From assembly GCF_000789235.1 (NCBI RefSeq), contig NZ_KN525716.1:2208347-2272346 (forward strand): DNA of 64,000 nucleotides. Direction: 5' to 3'. A program made the translations under genes and the position numbers. Below, piece by piece: positions 1 through 7,923 of this stretch. A model generated the notes under the pieces. That model did no database searches. It worked only from the letters and a program-made list of their open reading frames with translations, and had not been told where the DNA came from. The DNA is from Wocania ichthyoenteri Th78. Its GTDB lineage: Bacteria > Bacteroidota > Bacteroidia > Flavobacteriales > Flavobacteriaceae. Within the stretch, counting starts at the first letter, position 1. Each line of letters starts with the position of its first letter.

Positions 1-880
1 ATATGCTACAGGAACGGCAAGTCCCGCAGCTAAAAAGATTTTAGCTGAAAAAGATATGGATGCTTCATCAATTTCTGGAACAGGAAAAGATGGTAGAGTA
101 ACTAAAGATGATGCTGTAAATGCAGTACCAAGTATGGGAACACCTACAGGTGGAAGCAGAGGAACATCACGTAGTAAAATGTCTATGCTGCGCAGAAAAG
201 TAGCAGAGCGTTTAGTTGAAGCTAAAAACACAACAGCCATGTTAACTACTTTTAATGAAGTAGATATGTCACCTATTTTTGCATTACGTTCAGAATATAA
301 AGAAACGTTTAAAGCAAAGCATGGTGTTGGTTTAGGGTTTATGAGTTTCTTTACTTTGGCTGTAGTTAGAGCATTAAAAATGTATCCTGCAGTGAATTCA
401 ATGATTGATGGCAAAGAAATGATTTCTTACGATTTTTGTGATATTAGTATTGCAGTGTCTGGGCCTAAAGGTCTAATGGTTCCTGTAATGCGTAATGTAG
501 AAAATTTAAGTTTTAGAGGTGTTGAATCTGAAGTAAAACGATTAGCTATTCGTGCTCGCGACGGACAAATTACTGTTGACGAAATGACAGGAGGAACATT
601 TACTATCTCTAATGGAGGTGTTTTTGGAAGCATGCTATCTACACCAATAATTAACCCGCCGCAAAGTGGTATTTTAGGGATGCATAATATTGTGGAGCGC
701 CCTGTTGCTATTGATGGTAAAGTTGAAATTCGTCCAATTATGTATGTGGCGCTATCATACGATCATAGAATTATAGATGGCAAAGAATCTGTTGGATTTT
801 TAGTAGCTGTAAAAGAAGCTTTAGAAAATCCAATTGAATTATTAATGGATAACGATATTAAAAAAGCATTAGAATTGTAA
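1..880 (+). CDS. sucB: 2-oxoglutarate dehydrogenase E2 (dihydrolipoyl succinyltransferase), 3' part
   Basis: The reading frame is open from base 2, so the gene starts before the window. The visible part begins inside the E3/E1-binding domain ([15 protein letters not shown], then [13 protein letters not shown]), followed by an Ala/Gly/Ser linker and the catalytic acyltransferase domain, with the active-site motif [12 protein letters not shown] near the C-terminus. The enzyme transfers the succinyl group from lipoate to CoA in the TCA cycle. The family is certain. The choice of succinyl rather than acetyl transfer rests on the overall resemblance of the catalytic domain and is less certain, because the lipoyl domain and the neighbouring E1 gene are outside the window. 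The stop codon is only 10 bp from the end of an insertion sequence. Confidence 0.9.
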   Translation, partial: YATGTASPAAKKILAEKDMDASSISGTGKDGRVTKDDAVNAVPSMGTPTGGSRGTSRSKMSMLRRKVAERLVEAKNTTAMLTTFNEVDMSPIFALRSEYKETFKAKHGVGLGFMSFFTLAVVRALKMYPAVNSMIDGKEMISYDFCDISIAVSGPKGLMVPVMRNVENLSFRGVESEVKRLAIRARDGQITVDEMTGGTFTISNGGVFGSMLSTPIINPPQSGILGMHNIVERPVAIDGKVEIRPIMYVALSYDHRIIDGKESVGFLVAVKEALENPIELLMDNDIKKALEL

Positions 881-890
881 TAACAAATTT

Positions 891-916
891 TGTCTAGTCC
901 TAAATAATCGATACAG
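891..916. repeat. IS terminal inverted repeat, orfB end
   Basis: Begins TGTCTAGTCC and pairs with the complement of 2258-2283 (TGTCCCGTCC...GATACAC), 19 of 26 positions identical. It starts 10 bp after the sucB stop codon. Confidence 0.8.
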
Positions 917-941
917 ATTAATAAAGGATTAAATTTATAAA

Positions 942-1859
942 TTAAACCTGAACAATATTACTATTGTTCAGGTTTTTTGATTTATATCGTTTTGGTTTTA
1001 AAGTGTTTTGTTGATGCATTTGTATTGGAGTTAACATGTTGTTAGACCAATGCGGTCTTTTTTTATTGTAAATTTTTATTGCATTTTTAATTAAAATGAT
1101 CCTTAGCTTTAAATCCACATTGTGTTTCGCTATACCAAATTCTTGTTTTAAAATACCATTTATACGTTCTGCGATAGCATTTTCATAAGGATCATATTGT
1201 TCAGTCATACTTGGTTTTATAAAGTTATCTTTTAGTTTTTCTTGATAGTCATCAGAACAGTATTGTAAACCTCTATCAGAATGATGAATCAAACCTTTTT
1301 GTTTATATTTTCTGTTTTTAATAGCCATTTCCAAAGCTAATATAGAACCAGATGCATTTAAACTGTTAGATACATTATACCCTACAATCTTCTTAGAATA
1401 AGCATCTGTAACCAAAGCGAGATAAGATGGATTTTTTCTGTTTCCTGTGTATGTGATATCACTAACCCAAACTTGTTCTGGTTTTTTAATTTCTAAAGTA
1501 CTTATTAAGTTTTTGTGTTTTCTAAAACGATGATGTGAGTCTGTTGTAACATGATAACTTCGTTTTGGTTTTATAAGTAAATGGTTTGCTCTTAGTATTC
1601 TAAAGAGTTTATCTCTACCAATATTTAAAGCTGTTAATTGTGTTTTCAGTATATGATAAAGCTTTCGAGTTCCAAGATTTGGCATGGATATGCGAACGGA
1701 TTGCACTAGTGCTATTACTTTTTGGGCAACACTTTGTTTTTGTCTTTTGGATTGTATCGACCTATAGTAAACCTGTCTATCAATCCCGAGTAAATAACAG
1801 GTAGAAACTACTGTTTCTTTGTGGGCTTCTTTGAAGCGGTCAATAACTCGGGATTGTAA
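942..1859 (-). CDS. IS3 transposase orfB (DDE integrase domain), expressed by -1 frameshift
   Basis: This is the catalytic half of the transposase. The DDE residues sit in WVSDITYTGN, LIHHSDRGLQY and DPYENAIAERINGILKQEF, in the usual rve-domain order. A GTG start at 1706 gives only 254 aa, but the same frame is open upstream to the orfA overlap and there encodes the expected N-terminal part (VIDRFKEAHKETVV, then TCYLLGIDRQVYYR). The product is therefore almost certainly an OrfAB fusion made by slipping at A-AAA-AAT (1859-1865). The last codons are embedded in a perfect hairpin at 944-975. Confidence 0.88.
   Translation of the reverse strand, partial: LQSRVIDRFKEAHKETVVSTCYLLGIDRQVYYRSIQSKRQKQSVAQKVIALVQSVRISMPNLGTRKLYHILKTQLTALNIGRDKLFRILRANHLLIKPKRSYHVTTDSHHRFRKHKNLISTLEIKKPEQVWVSDITYTGNRKNPSYLALVTDAYSKKIVGYNVSNSLNASGSILALEMAIKNRKYKQKGLIHHSDRGLQYCSDDYQEKLKDNFIKPSMTEQYDPYENAIAERINGILKQEFGIAKHNVDLKLRIILIKNAIKIYNKKRPHWSNNMLTPIQMHQQNTLKPKRYKSKNLNNSNIVQV
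944..978. terminator. Bidirectional hairpin terminator at the IS end
   Basis: A perfect 14-bp stem (AAACCTGAACAATA, 944-957, with 962-975) and a 4-base loop, followed by six T. It overlaps the stop codon and last codons of orfB. It can stop transposase transcription and also block read-through from sucB into the element. Confidence 0.8.
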
Positions 1860-2242
1860 TTTTTTCTAACATCAATATTATATTCCTTTTCGACCATATC
1901 AACCATCATATCAAAAAGAATCACTTTTTTATCTGCGCGTTCTGCTAGATATTCAGCTCTTGCTTTCTGCTTTTCTAATAGTTTTACTTGCTGTTCTAAT
2001 TCTAAAATACGTTGCTCGGGAGTTGTAGACATACTGGTGGAGATTTGTTCTTGCCAGTCAAAGTTACCATATTTTTTTAACCATCTGGTAATGGTCGAAC
2101 CAGCTTGAATGCCATATTTGTCACGTGCTTGGCTTCTAGTTAGAAATCCTTGCTCTATTTCTTGGACAACTTCTAGTTTAAAAGAAAGGGAGTAATCTTT
2201 TTGGGTACGCTTAACGTAACCTGTGTTTTCTGATGTTTTCAT
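1808..2242 (-). CDS. IS3 transposase orfA (helix-turn-helix, leucine zipper)
   Basis: 144 aa. The N-terminal half is an IS3 OrfA HTH (YSLSFKLEVVQEIEQG, then SQARDKYGIQAGSTITRWLKKYG) that binds the terminal repeats. It is followed by a coiled coil (PEQRILELEQQVKLLEKQKARAEYLAERA) typical of the OrfA leucine zipper, which mediates multimerisation. The 3' end overlaps the orfB frame by about 50 bases. The slippery heptamer near 1862 lies about 17 codons before the orfA stop. Confidence 0.88.
   Translation of the reverse strand: MKTSENTGYVKRTQKDYSLSFKLEVVQEIEQGFLTRSQARDKYGIQAGSTITRWLKKYGNFDWQEQISTSMSTTPEQRILELEQQVKLLEKQKARAEYLAERADKKVILFDMMVDMVEKEYNIDVRKNYNPELLTASKKPTKKQ
1859..1865 (-). promoter_or_regulatory. 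Programmed -1 frameshift site (A AAA AAT)
   Basis: Read on the minus strand in the orfA frame, this is AGA-AAA-AAT, which contains the heptamer A-AAA-AAT of the X-XXY-YYZ form. Slipping back one base enters LQSRVIDRFKEA..., which runs without a stop into orfB. IS3 elements are known to make the active fusion transposase this way. I did not identify a stimulatory structure. Confidence 0.75.
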
Positions 2243-2257
2243 TACACTAAAGTTTTA

Positions 2258-2283
2258 GTGTATCGCTATTTCAGGACGGGACA
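2258..2283. repeat. IS terminal inverted repeat, orfA end
   Basis: Ends with ...GGACGGGACA on the plus strand. It matches 891-916 in inverted orientation and lies just upstream of the orfA start codon, where the transposase promoter is expected. Confidence 0.8.
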
Positions 2284-2293
2284 ACATAATAAT

Positions 2294-2333
2294 AAAAAAA
2301 AGGAGCTACCAATATTGGTAGCTCCTTTTTTTT
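2294..2333. terminator. Bidirectional intrinsic terminator
   Basis: The palindrome GGAGCTACCAATATTGGTAGCTCC cannot be written as one run here because of length; it spans 2302-2325, with arms GGAGCTACC and GGTAGCTCC. It is flanked by an A-run on the left and eight T on the right, so it works in both directions. On the plus strand it probably belonged to sucB before the IS inserted. On the minus strand it ends transcription from the 32-aa ORF at 2359-2457. Confidence 0.88.
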
Positions 2334-2358
2334 CAATAATAACTTTTCTAAAGACAAA

Positions 2359-2457
2359 CTAAAAAAAAGCAACAAGTATATTAATTGAAATAATGATAAG
2401 AACTAAAATAATTAATCCTACTGCAAAGTATTTGTCAAGACTGTTGTTTTTTTCCAT
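2359..2457 (-). CDS. Small single-pass membrane protein, 32 aa
   Basis: ATG at 2457, stop TAG at 2359. The product has a polar start (MEKNNSLDKY) and then about 20 hydrophobic residues (FAVGLIILVLIIISINILVA) ending in FF, a convincing single transmembrane helix. The reading frame sits between a structured leader (2504-2625) and a strong terminator (2302-2325), which favours a real gene. I do not recognise a family. No Shine-Dalgarno is visible, which is normal in this phylum. Confidence 0.45.
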   Translation of the reverse strand: MEKNNSLDKYFAVGLIILVLIIISINILVAFF

Positions 2458-2503
2458 TTTTGTATATATAAAAGTAGGTTTGAGGTTATATTAATCCTTA
2501 ATT

Positions 2504-2625
2504 GAAGACTCTGCATTTAAAAACACAGAGCCCTCATAAAATTCTCCCTAATAAGAATTAATTAATAGCACTGTAAAAGTATAGTATAGAGTTGATTTAA
2601 AAAATACGTACTTCTACGTATTTTT
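2504..2625 (-). repeat. Structured intergenic element, copy A (leader of the 32-aa ORF)
   Basis: One of two tandem copies with a period of about 144 bp. On the minus strand it holds a terminator-like hairpin (2601-2624), a conserved core (2541-2596, containing a TActTTTA element resembling TAnnTTTG) and a second hairpin with stem GGCTCTG/CAGAGTC (2507-2532). The core matches copy B closely. The second hairpin differs in sequence but keeps pairing. Function unknown. Confidence 0.6.
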
Positions 2626-2647
2626 ACATAAAGATTGTTTTATAAAC

Positions 2648-2769
2648 AAAGAAAGCTCTAAATCATTACAATTTAGAGCCTTCAATAATTCTCCCTAAGA
2701 ACTAATTAATAGCACTGTAAAGGTATGTTATAGAGTTGATAAAAAAAATACGTACTTCTACGTATTTTT
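2648..2769 (-). repeat. Structured intergenic element, copy B
   Basis: Second copy of the element at 2504-2625. It has a hairpin at 2745-2768 (identical AAAATACGTA-CTTC-TACGTATTTT), a core at 2688-2740 and a hairpin GCTCTAAAT/ATTTAGAGC at 2655-2679. Relative to copy A, the pair closing CTCT(A/G)...(T/C)AGAG changes from A-T to G-C, a compensatory change. Downstream of it an ATG is followed directly by TAA, so this copy has no reading frame of its own. Confidence 0.6.
2740..2769 (-). terminator. Terminator of the response regulator gene
   Basis: On the minus strand, AAAATACGTA-GAAG-TACGTATTTT followed by further T, beginning at the stop codon of the response regulator (2768-2770). The same hairpin recurs at 2601-2624. 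Confidence 0.75.
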
Positions 2770-3400
2770 ATAAAAACCCTTTGTTTAAATTTGCCCAAAT
2801 TGAAAGTGAAGTAGGTTTATTGTCTAATCCTAATTTTGAAACAATATTACTTCTGTGTTTATCTACAGTTCTTATAGATATTGTAAGTTCTTCAGCAATA
2901 TCGTTACTTGTTTTGTTTTCAGAAATAAGCTTAACTATTTTAAGTTCAGATTTACTTAGTAACTCTAAACCTTTAGGCTTTTGTTCTAAATTATTATGGT
3001 TTAAATAAGATGCAATTTCTTCACTAAAATAAGATTTGTTATTTACAACATGGGCAATGCAAATTTCAATTTCTTCAACAGCAAATTCTTTTAAAATATA
3101 GCCGTAAACGCCAAATTCAATAGCTTTATCATAAATGGCTTCTTCTTTATCAAAGGTTATTAATATTACTTTAGTGGTGAGATTGTTTTTTTTACAAGCT
3201 TCAGCAATTTCTAATCCCGTTTTATGAGGCATCCTTATATCTAAAATAGCAATTTCTGGTTTTAATTTTACTATAAGATTATAGGCAGTATTACCATCTT
3301 GGGCACTACCAACAATATTAAAACCTTTTGAGGTTAAAAAATCGGATAAGCCTCTTAACATAAGCGGATGGTCGTCCGCAATTACAATGCTATTGTTCAT
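2768..3400 (-). CDS. LuxR/NarL-type response regulator
   Basis: 210 aa. The receiver domain (1-120) has the acidic pair D9/D10, the phosphoacceptor D54 in AILDIRMP, T82 and K104 (ILKEF), so all the residues needed for phosphorylation are present. The C-terminal LuxR HTH (about 148-205: LSKSELKIVKLISENKTSNDIAEELTIS split over two helices, then IRTVDKHRSNIVSKLGL) binds DNA. No histidine kinase is adjacent, so the partner is unlinked. Its stop codon runs into the hairpin of the duplicated element downstream. Target genes are unknown. Confidence 0.9.
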   Translation of the reverse strand: MNNSIVIADDHPLMLRGLSDFLTSKGFNIVGSAQDGNTAYNLIVKLKPEIAILDIRMPHKTGLEIAEACKKNNLTTKVILITFDKEEAIYDKAIEFGVYGYILKEFAVEEIEICIAHVVNNKSYFSEEIASYLNHNNLEQKPKGLELLSKSELKIVKLISENKTSNDIAEELTISIRTVDKHRSNIVSKLGLDNKPTSLSIWANLNKGFL

Positions 3401-3465
3401 TAATTATTAGGGATTATTTTGCTATGTAATTACAGTATAAATGTAATAATTATAATTGTGTATTG

Positions 3466-3906
3466 TTATATTTTTAGATATAAATATTTCTTTTCGTAAT
3501 CAATTATTGCTTTTGCCTTTTTTAAAATATCTGCGCCAATAATGCCATCAACAGGTTTTGAGTTATGTTTAACGAGCGCATCGTTTACATGAGAAAGGTT
3601 AAATAAAACTAAAACAATTTTATTATGTTTCCATTTACCTATTTTTACCTTATTCTTTTTAGCCATTTTAGTATCCATATCTGTGGCACCAGCACCTGCA
3701 GCTTTAACTAAAGAGTCTTCGGCTAGTAGATTAAAATTTTCAACAGCCTCAAAACCTAAGCAAGAACTAGAAGCTCCTGTGTCTAAAATAAAAAGCCCTT
3801 TCACATCGTTTATAGTTGCTTTAACCTCAAAATGATTTGTTTTAGTTAGCTTCAATTTTACTTTTGTATAGCCTTTATCTAGTAGAAATTGTTGATGAGT
3901 TTGCAT
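3466..3906 (-). CDS. Retropepsin-like aspartic protease family protein
   Basis: 146 aa, no signal peptide. It carries the single-domain retropepsin motif FILDTGASSSCLG (catalytic Asp in DTGAS) and the second family motif VDGIIGADILKKAKAIIDY, so it probably works as a homodimer. Members of this clan in bacteria are single-domain proteases with largely unknown substrates. Convergent or divergent neighbours give no clue to its role. Confidence 0.82.
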   Translation of the reverse strand: MQTHQQFLLDKGYTKVKLKLTKTNHFEVKATINDVKGLFILDTGASSSCLGFEAVENFNLLAEDSLVKAAGAGATDMDTKMAKKNKVKIGKWKHNKIVLVLFNLSHVNDALVKHNSKPVDGIIGADILKKAKAIIDYEKKYLYLKI

Positions 3907-3991
3907 CTAATTTAGTTTTAAACAAAGATAGTCCTATAAAACAATTATTTTTACAAAATAGTATGGACATTCATTTTAAAAACCTTAAAGT

Positions 3992-4759
3992 TTGATAATT
4001 ACAGATACACATACCCATTTATATAGTGAGGCTTTTGATGAAGATAGAGATGATATAATTACTCGCGCTATAAAACAAGGGGTTACCCGTTTTTTTATAC
4101 CGGCCATAGATTCTACGTATACAGAATCTATGTTTCAACTTGAAAAAGATTATCCAGATTATGTGTTTTTAATGACGGGATTGCACCCTACACATGTAAA
4201 AGATGATTATAAAGACGAGTTAAACCATGTTGAAGAGTTACTTACAAGAAAATCATTTTATGCTATTGGTGAAATAGGTATTGATTTGTATTGGGATAAA
4301 ACGACTTTAGAAATTCAAAAGAAAGCTTTTAAACACCAAATTAAACTTGCAAAACAATATAAATTACCAATTGTTATTCATTGTCGCGACGCTTTTAATG
4401 AAATATTTGAAGTACTTGAAGAAGAGAAGAGCGATGATTTATTCGGAGTTTTTCATTGTTTTACTGGAACATTAGAACAAGCACATCAAGCTATATCTTA
4501 TAACATGAAATTAGGTATTGGTGGAGTAGCTACTTTTAAGAATGGGAAAATAGATCAATTTTTAAATCAAATCGATTTAAGCCACATTGTATTGGAAACT
4601 GATTCACCCTATTTAGCACCAGTGCCATTTAGAGGCAAACGAAATGAAAGCGGTTATATAATTAAAGTGTTAGAAAAATTATCCTATATATATAATAGGA
4701 GTGAAGAAGACATAGCAAAAATTACAACCGAAAATTCAAAAGCTATTTTTAAAATTTAA
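3992..4759 (+). CDS. tatD: TatD family hydrolase (DNase)
   Basis: 255 aa. The metal-binding motif DTHTHL lies at residues 5-10, followed by GEIGIDLYWD, VIHCRDAF, FHCFTGT and LETDSPYLAP, the complete set for this TIM-barrel metallohydrolase. The start is a TTG at 3992: an in-frame TAA lies two codons upstream and the metal motif begins four codons downstream, so no ATG is possible. Members have 3'-5' exonuclease activity and act in DNA repair or RNA quality control. ansA follows after 5 bp, suggesting co-transcription. Confidence 0.92.
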   Translation: MIITDTHTHLYSEAFDEDRDDIITRAIKQGVTRFFIPAIDSTYTESMFQLEKDYPDYVFLMTGLHPTHVKDDYKDELNHVEELLTRKSFYAIGEIGIDLYWDKTTLEIQKKAFKHQIKLAKQYKLPIVIHCRDAFNEIFEVLEEEKSDDLFGVFHCFTGTLEQAHQAISYNMKLGIGGVATFKNGKIDQFLNQIDLSHIVLETDSPYLAPVPFRGKRNESGYIIKVLEKLSYIYNRSEEDIAKITTENSKAIFKI

Positions 4760-4764
4760 AAACT

Positions 4765-5796
4765 ATGGGAAACACTAAACCTAACATATTACTTATATAT
4801 ACAGGCGGTACCATAGGTATGGTGAAAGATTTTAAAACAGGTGCACTTCGAGCTTTCGACTTTAAAAATCTTTTAAAACGTATTCCAGAATTAAATCTGT
4901 TAGATTGTAATATAGATACCGTGTCGTTTAAAGAACCTATAGATTCTAGTAATATGAATCCTAAATATTGGATTCAAATTGCAGAATTAATTGAAAAAAA
5001 TTATGGGAACAATGATGGATTTGTGGTGTTGCACGGAAGCGATACCATGAGTTATACCGCATCAGCATTAAGTTTTATGTTAGAAAATTTAGCAAAGCCG
5101 GTGGTGTTTACGGGGTCTCAACTTCCCATTGGGGATTTACGGACAGATGCCAAAGAAAATTTAATAACAGCTGTTCAAGTAGCATCGTTGCAATATCGAA
5201 AAAAACCAGCTATTAAAGAAGTCTGTTTGTATTTTGAATATAAATTGTATCGTGCCAATAGAACCACAAAAATTAATGCAGAACATTTTGAAGCTTTTGC
5301 TTCTTTAAATTATCCAGATTTAGCAGAATCTGGAGTGCATTTAAAAGTGAATAAGGAGTATTTATTTAAACCTAATTTGAAGAAAAAGTTAGTAGTTCAT
5401 AAAAATTTAGATAAAAATATAGCACTCATAAAGTTGTTCCCAGGAATTTCAGAAACTGTATTGCAAAGTGTTTTTAATACGCCTAATTTAAAAGGTGTTA
5501 TTTTAGAAACCTACGGAGCAGGTAATTGTACAACTGAAACTTGGTTTATAAATTTGCTTAAAACAGCTATTAAAAAAGGGATACATATTATTAATGTAAC
5601 ACAATGTTCTGGCGGAAGTGTTATCATGGGGCATTACGAAACCAGTAATCAGTTAAAAAAAATAGGTGTTATCTCAGGAAAAGACATCACAACTGAGGCA
5701 GCAATACCTAAATTGATGTATTTGTTAGGTGAAAATATTTCAGGTAAAGCCTTTAAAATCAGCTACGAAACAGACTTGAGAGGAGAAATATCTTAA
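4765..5796 (+). CDS. ansA: Type I L-asparaginase
   Basis: 343 aa without signal peptide, so cytoplasmic. Converts asparagine to aspartate and ammonia. The first catalytic Thr is in IYTGGTIGM. The second site is HGSDTMSYTASAL, followed by FTGSQLPIGDLRTDAKENL, the usual type I signature. It is 5 bp behind tatD and is closed by a hairpin terminator at 5803-5834. Confidence 0.93.
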   Translation: MGNTKPNILLIYTGGTIGMVKDFKTGALRAFDFKNLLKRIPELNLLDCNIDTVSFKEPIDSSNMNPKYWIQIAELIEKNYGNNDGFVVLHGSDTMSYTASALSFMLENLAKPVVFTGSQLPIGDLRTDAKENLITAVQVASLQYRKKPAIKEVCLYFEYKLYRANRTTKINAEHFEAFASLNYPDLAESGVHLKVNKEYLFKPNLKKKLVVHKNLDKNIALIKLFPGISETVLQSVFNTPNLKGVILETYGAGNCTTETWFINLLKTAIKKGIHIINVTQCSGGSVIMGHYETSNQLKKIGVISGKDITTEAAIPKLMYLLGENISGKAFKISYETDLRGEIS

Positions 5797-5802
5797 AATT
5801 AA

Positions 5803-5834
5803 CTGTTAAAATTTTAACAGCTTATTTTTTTTTT
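5803..5834 (+). terminator. Intrinsic terminator after ansA
   Basis: A perfect palindrome, CTGTTAAAATTTTAACAG (5803-5820), followed by CTTA and ten T. Confidence 0.8.
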
Positions 5835-5873
5835 GTTATTTGAGCCACCGTAATTAAAAGTATTGTAAAATAC

Positions 5874-5961
5874 AGAGAGGTGGCCGAGTGGCTTAAGGCG
5901 CACGCTTGGAAAGCGTGTATGCGTTAATAGCGTATCGAGGGTTCGAATCCCTTCCTCTCTG
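5874..5961 (+). tRNA. tRNA-Ser (GGA)
   Basis: 88 nt. Acceptor stem AGAGAGG (5874-5880) pairs with CCTCTCT (5954-5960), with discriminator G. Anticodon loop CTTGGAAAG gives GGA, decoding TCC/TCT. A long variable arm (TATGCGTTAATAGCGTAT region) and GGTTCGAATCC T-arm confirm a class II serine tRNA. The CCA end is not encoded. Confidence 0.96.
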
Positions 5962-6036
5962 CTGTTATTTTTTGTTTTTAATTACTTTATTTTTTATATC
6001 TTTAACACTTTAACTAATAAAATTAAGATCGAGAAC

Positions 6037-6813
6037 ATGAAAAGATTATTTTCTATCCTAGCCATTACAGGAATGATGGCTTTCGGAACTGTTAATGCAA
6101 CTACAAATGCAAACGCAACTACAGCAACAGCAACTACTGTAGCAAGTATGACACAAGAGCAAGATGCAGCACCTGCTGAAGAACTTGGATTTCATCAAGA
6201 ACTAAAAAAGAGGTTCGTTGAAGGAGGTCCAGGATTTATGGGTATTGTATTATTATGTTTAATTTTAGGTTTAGCAATTGCTATCGAGAGAATTATCTTT
6301 TTAAACCTTTCTACAACAAACACAAAAAAATTAACTCAAAATGTTGAGGATGCATTAGCATCTGGTGGAGTTGAAGCAGCAAAAGAAGTTTGTAGAAATA
6401 CAAAAGGACCTATTGCTTCTATATTCTATCAAGGATTAGATAGAACAGACGAAGGTATTGAAGCTGCTGAAAAAGCTGTTGTGGCTTACGGTGGTGTTCA
6501 AATGGGACAGTTAGAGAAAAACGTTTCTTGGATTTCTTTATTTATTGCACTAGCTCCAATGCTTGGTTTCATGGGTACGGTAATTGGTATGATTCAAGCC
6601 TTCGATAAAATTGAAGCTGCTGGAGATATGAATCCTTCATTAGTAGCCGGTGGTATTAAAGTAGCACTTTTAACAACGGTATTTGGTTTAGTTGTGGCAA
6701 TTATACTTCAAATTTTTTACAATTATATTATTGCAAAAATTGATAGCATTGTTAACGATATGGAAGATGCTTCTATTACGTTAATGGATATGCTAATAAG
6801 ACAAAAAAAGTAA
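6037..6813 (+). CDS. exbB: ExbB/TolQ/MotA-family proton channel subunit
   Basis: 258 aa. An N-terminal hydrophobic leader followed by a low-complexity Asn/Ala/Thr stretch (about 20-45) precedes the ExbB core. Transmembrane segments lie near 68-88 (GFMGIVLLCLILGLAIAIE), 163-185 (WISLFIALAPMLGFMGTVIG) and 205-235. The leader is common in Bacteroidetes versions. With ExbD it converts proton flow into force for TonB-dependent transport across the outer membrane. It is the first gene of a four-gene operon ending at 8403. Confidence 0.9.
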   Translation: MKRLFSILAITGMMAFGTVNATTNANATTATATTVASMTQEQDAAPAEELGFHQELKKRFVEGGPGFMGIVLLCLILGLAIAIERIIFLNLSTTNTKKLTQNVEDALASGGVEAAKEVCRNTKGPIASIFYQGLDRTDEGIEAAEKAVVAYGGVQMGQLEKNVSWISLFIALAPMLGFMGTVIGMIQAFDKIEAAGDMNPSLVAGGIKVALLTTVFGLVVAIILQIFYNYIIAKIDSIVNDMEDASITLMDMLIRQKK

Positions 6814-6834
6814 TAATTTAAAATTGTAAGTATT

Positions 6835-7269
6835 ATGAAAAAAGTATTAACCATATTGTTAGGTATAGTAGGAGTACTTTCTATTGTATTTCTAGCAATG
6901 ATAATATCAACAGGCGACGAAGCTATTAAGCTAGGTGAATCTAGTGGTACCGTAAATACGTTTATGTACATAGGTTACTTAGTTTTGATTTTAACTTTAG
7001 CATTTGTTGTTATATTTAGTTTAAAAAATATTTTTAGTGATTCTGAAACCATGAAGAGCACCTTAAAAGGTCTTGGAATATTTGCTTTGTTAGCAGCTAT
7101 TTGCTATTTCGGTTTTGCTAAAGGTGTAGAAACACCATTAAAAGATGGCGATATGTTATCTGCTGGAGGCTCAAAATTATTAGGAGCAGGATTATATTTA
7201 TTCTATTTCCTGTTAGCTATTGCAGGGGCATCAATGTTGTTTTTCGGAATTAAAAAAATGATAAAGTAA
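6835..7269 (+). CDS. Membrane protein of the exb operon
   Basis: 144 aa with four predicted membrane helices (about 2-24, 45-65, 80-98, 112-138) and no catalytic motif. I do not recognise a named family. It is placed between exbB and exbD, ends one base before the exbD start and is surely co-transcribed, so a structural or accessory role in the proton channel complex is the best inference. Confidence 0.75.
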   Translation: MKKVLTILLGIVGVLSIVFLAMIISTGDEAIKLGESSGTVNTFMYIGYLVLILTLAFVVIFSLKNIFSDSETMKSTLKGLGIFALLAAICYFGFAKGVETPLKDGDMLSAGGSKLLGAGLYLFYFLLAIAGASMLFFGIKKMIK

Positions 7270-7270
7270 T

Positions 7271-7897
7271 ATGGCAAAACGAGCAGCACCAGAAGTTAAT
7301 GCAGGCTCAATGGCCGACATTGCTTTCTTACTATTAATTTTTTTCTTAGTTACTACAACTATTGAAAAGGATTCTGGTATTAACCGTAAACTACCTCCTA
7401 TTGATGATAGTGAAGTAGAACCGCCAATTATAAAGCAGAAAAATATTTTCACTGTTTTATTGAACAAAAACGATCAGTTATTGGTTGAAGATGAACCCAT
7501 GCAAATTAAAGATTTACGAAAAGCAGCTGTTGAATTTTTAGATAACGGAGGAGGAACTGATAATAATGGCAATACATGTGATTATTGTCAAGGGAAGAAA
7601 GATCCAAATTCATCTGATCACCCAGATAAGGCTATTATATCTTTAAAGAATGATCGTGAAACATCTTATGCAGCTTATATAGCCGTACAAAACGAATTGG
7701 TTGCAGCTTATAATGTATTAAGAAATAGAAGAGCTCTTGAATTAGGTCCTCAAAAAGGATTTAATGATATGGATTTTATTAAAATGCAAAACAACCAAAA
7801 GGACGTTAGGTGGACTGGTAATAAAGAAAAGTTAAAAGAGGTTATCGATCAAATTAAGTTAGAAATACCTCAAAAACTTTCGGAAGTTGTAGAATAA
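7271..7897 (+). CDS. exbD: ExbD/TolR-family biopolymer transport protein (first)
   Basis: 208 aa. A short cytoplasmic start, one transmembrane helix (17-31, DIAFLLLIFFLVTTT) with the conserved proton-carrying Asp at 16, then a periplasmic domain. The periplasmic part contains an unusual insert with two cysteines (C103 and C106 in NTCDYCQGKKD), which could form a disulfide. It partners ExbB (6037-6813) and the second ExbD (7924-8403). Confidence 0.9.
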   Translation: MAKRAAPEVNAGSMADIAFLLLIFFLVTTTIEKDSGINRKLPPIDDSEVEPPIIKQKNIFTVLLNKNDQLLVEDEPMQIKDLRKAAVEFLDNGGGTDNNGNTCDYCQGKKDPNSSDHPDKAIISLKNDRETSYAAYIAVQNELVAAYNVLRNRRALELGPQKGFNDMDFIKMQNNQKDVRWTGNKEKLKEVIDQIKLEIPQKLSEVVE

Positions 7898-7923
7898 TTT
7901 AGAATTAAAGAAGATTAAAGATT

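Larger units (their letters stand above)
891..2283 (-). mobile_element. IS3-family insertion sequence, complete (1393 bp)
   Basis: The element is bounded by imperfect 26-bp terminal inverted repeats at 891-916 and 2258-2283 (19 of 26 matching). The ends read TG...CA, as is usual for IS3. It encodes orfA (1808-2242) and orfB (942 to about 1859) on the minus strand, joined by a -1 frameshift. Both frames look intact, so the element may be active. I see no clear target duplication: the flanks are ...aaattt and acata... . It lies between sucB and a strong hairpin terminator at 2302-2325 that probably once served sucB. Confidence 0.88.

Noticed and set aside
885..2288. Target-site duplication of the IS
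   Set aside because: The three or four bases on either side (ttt and aca) do not match.
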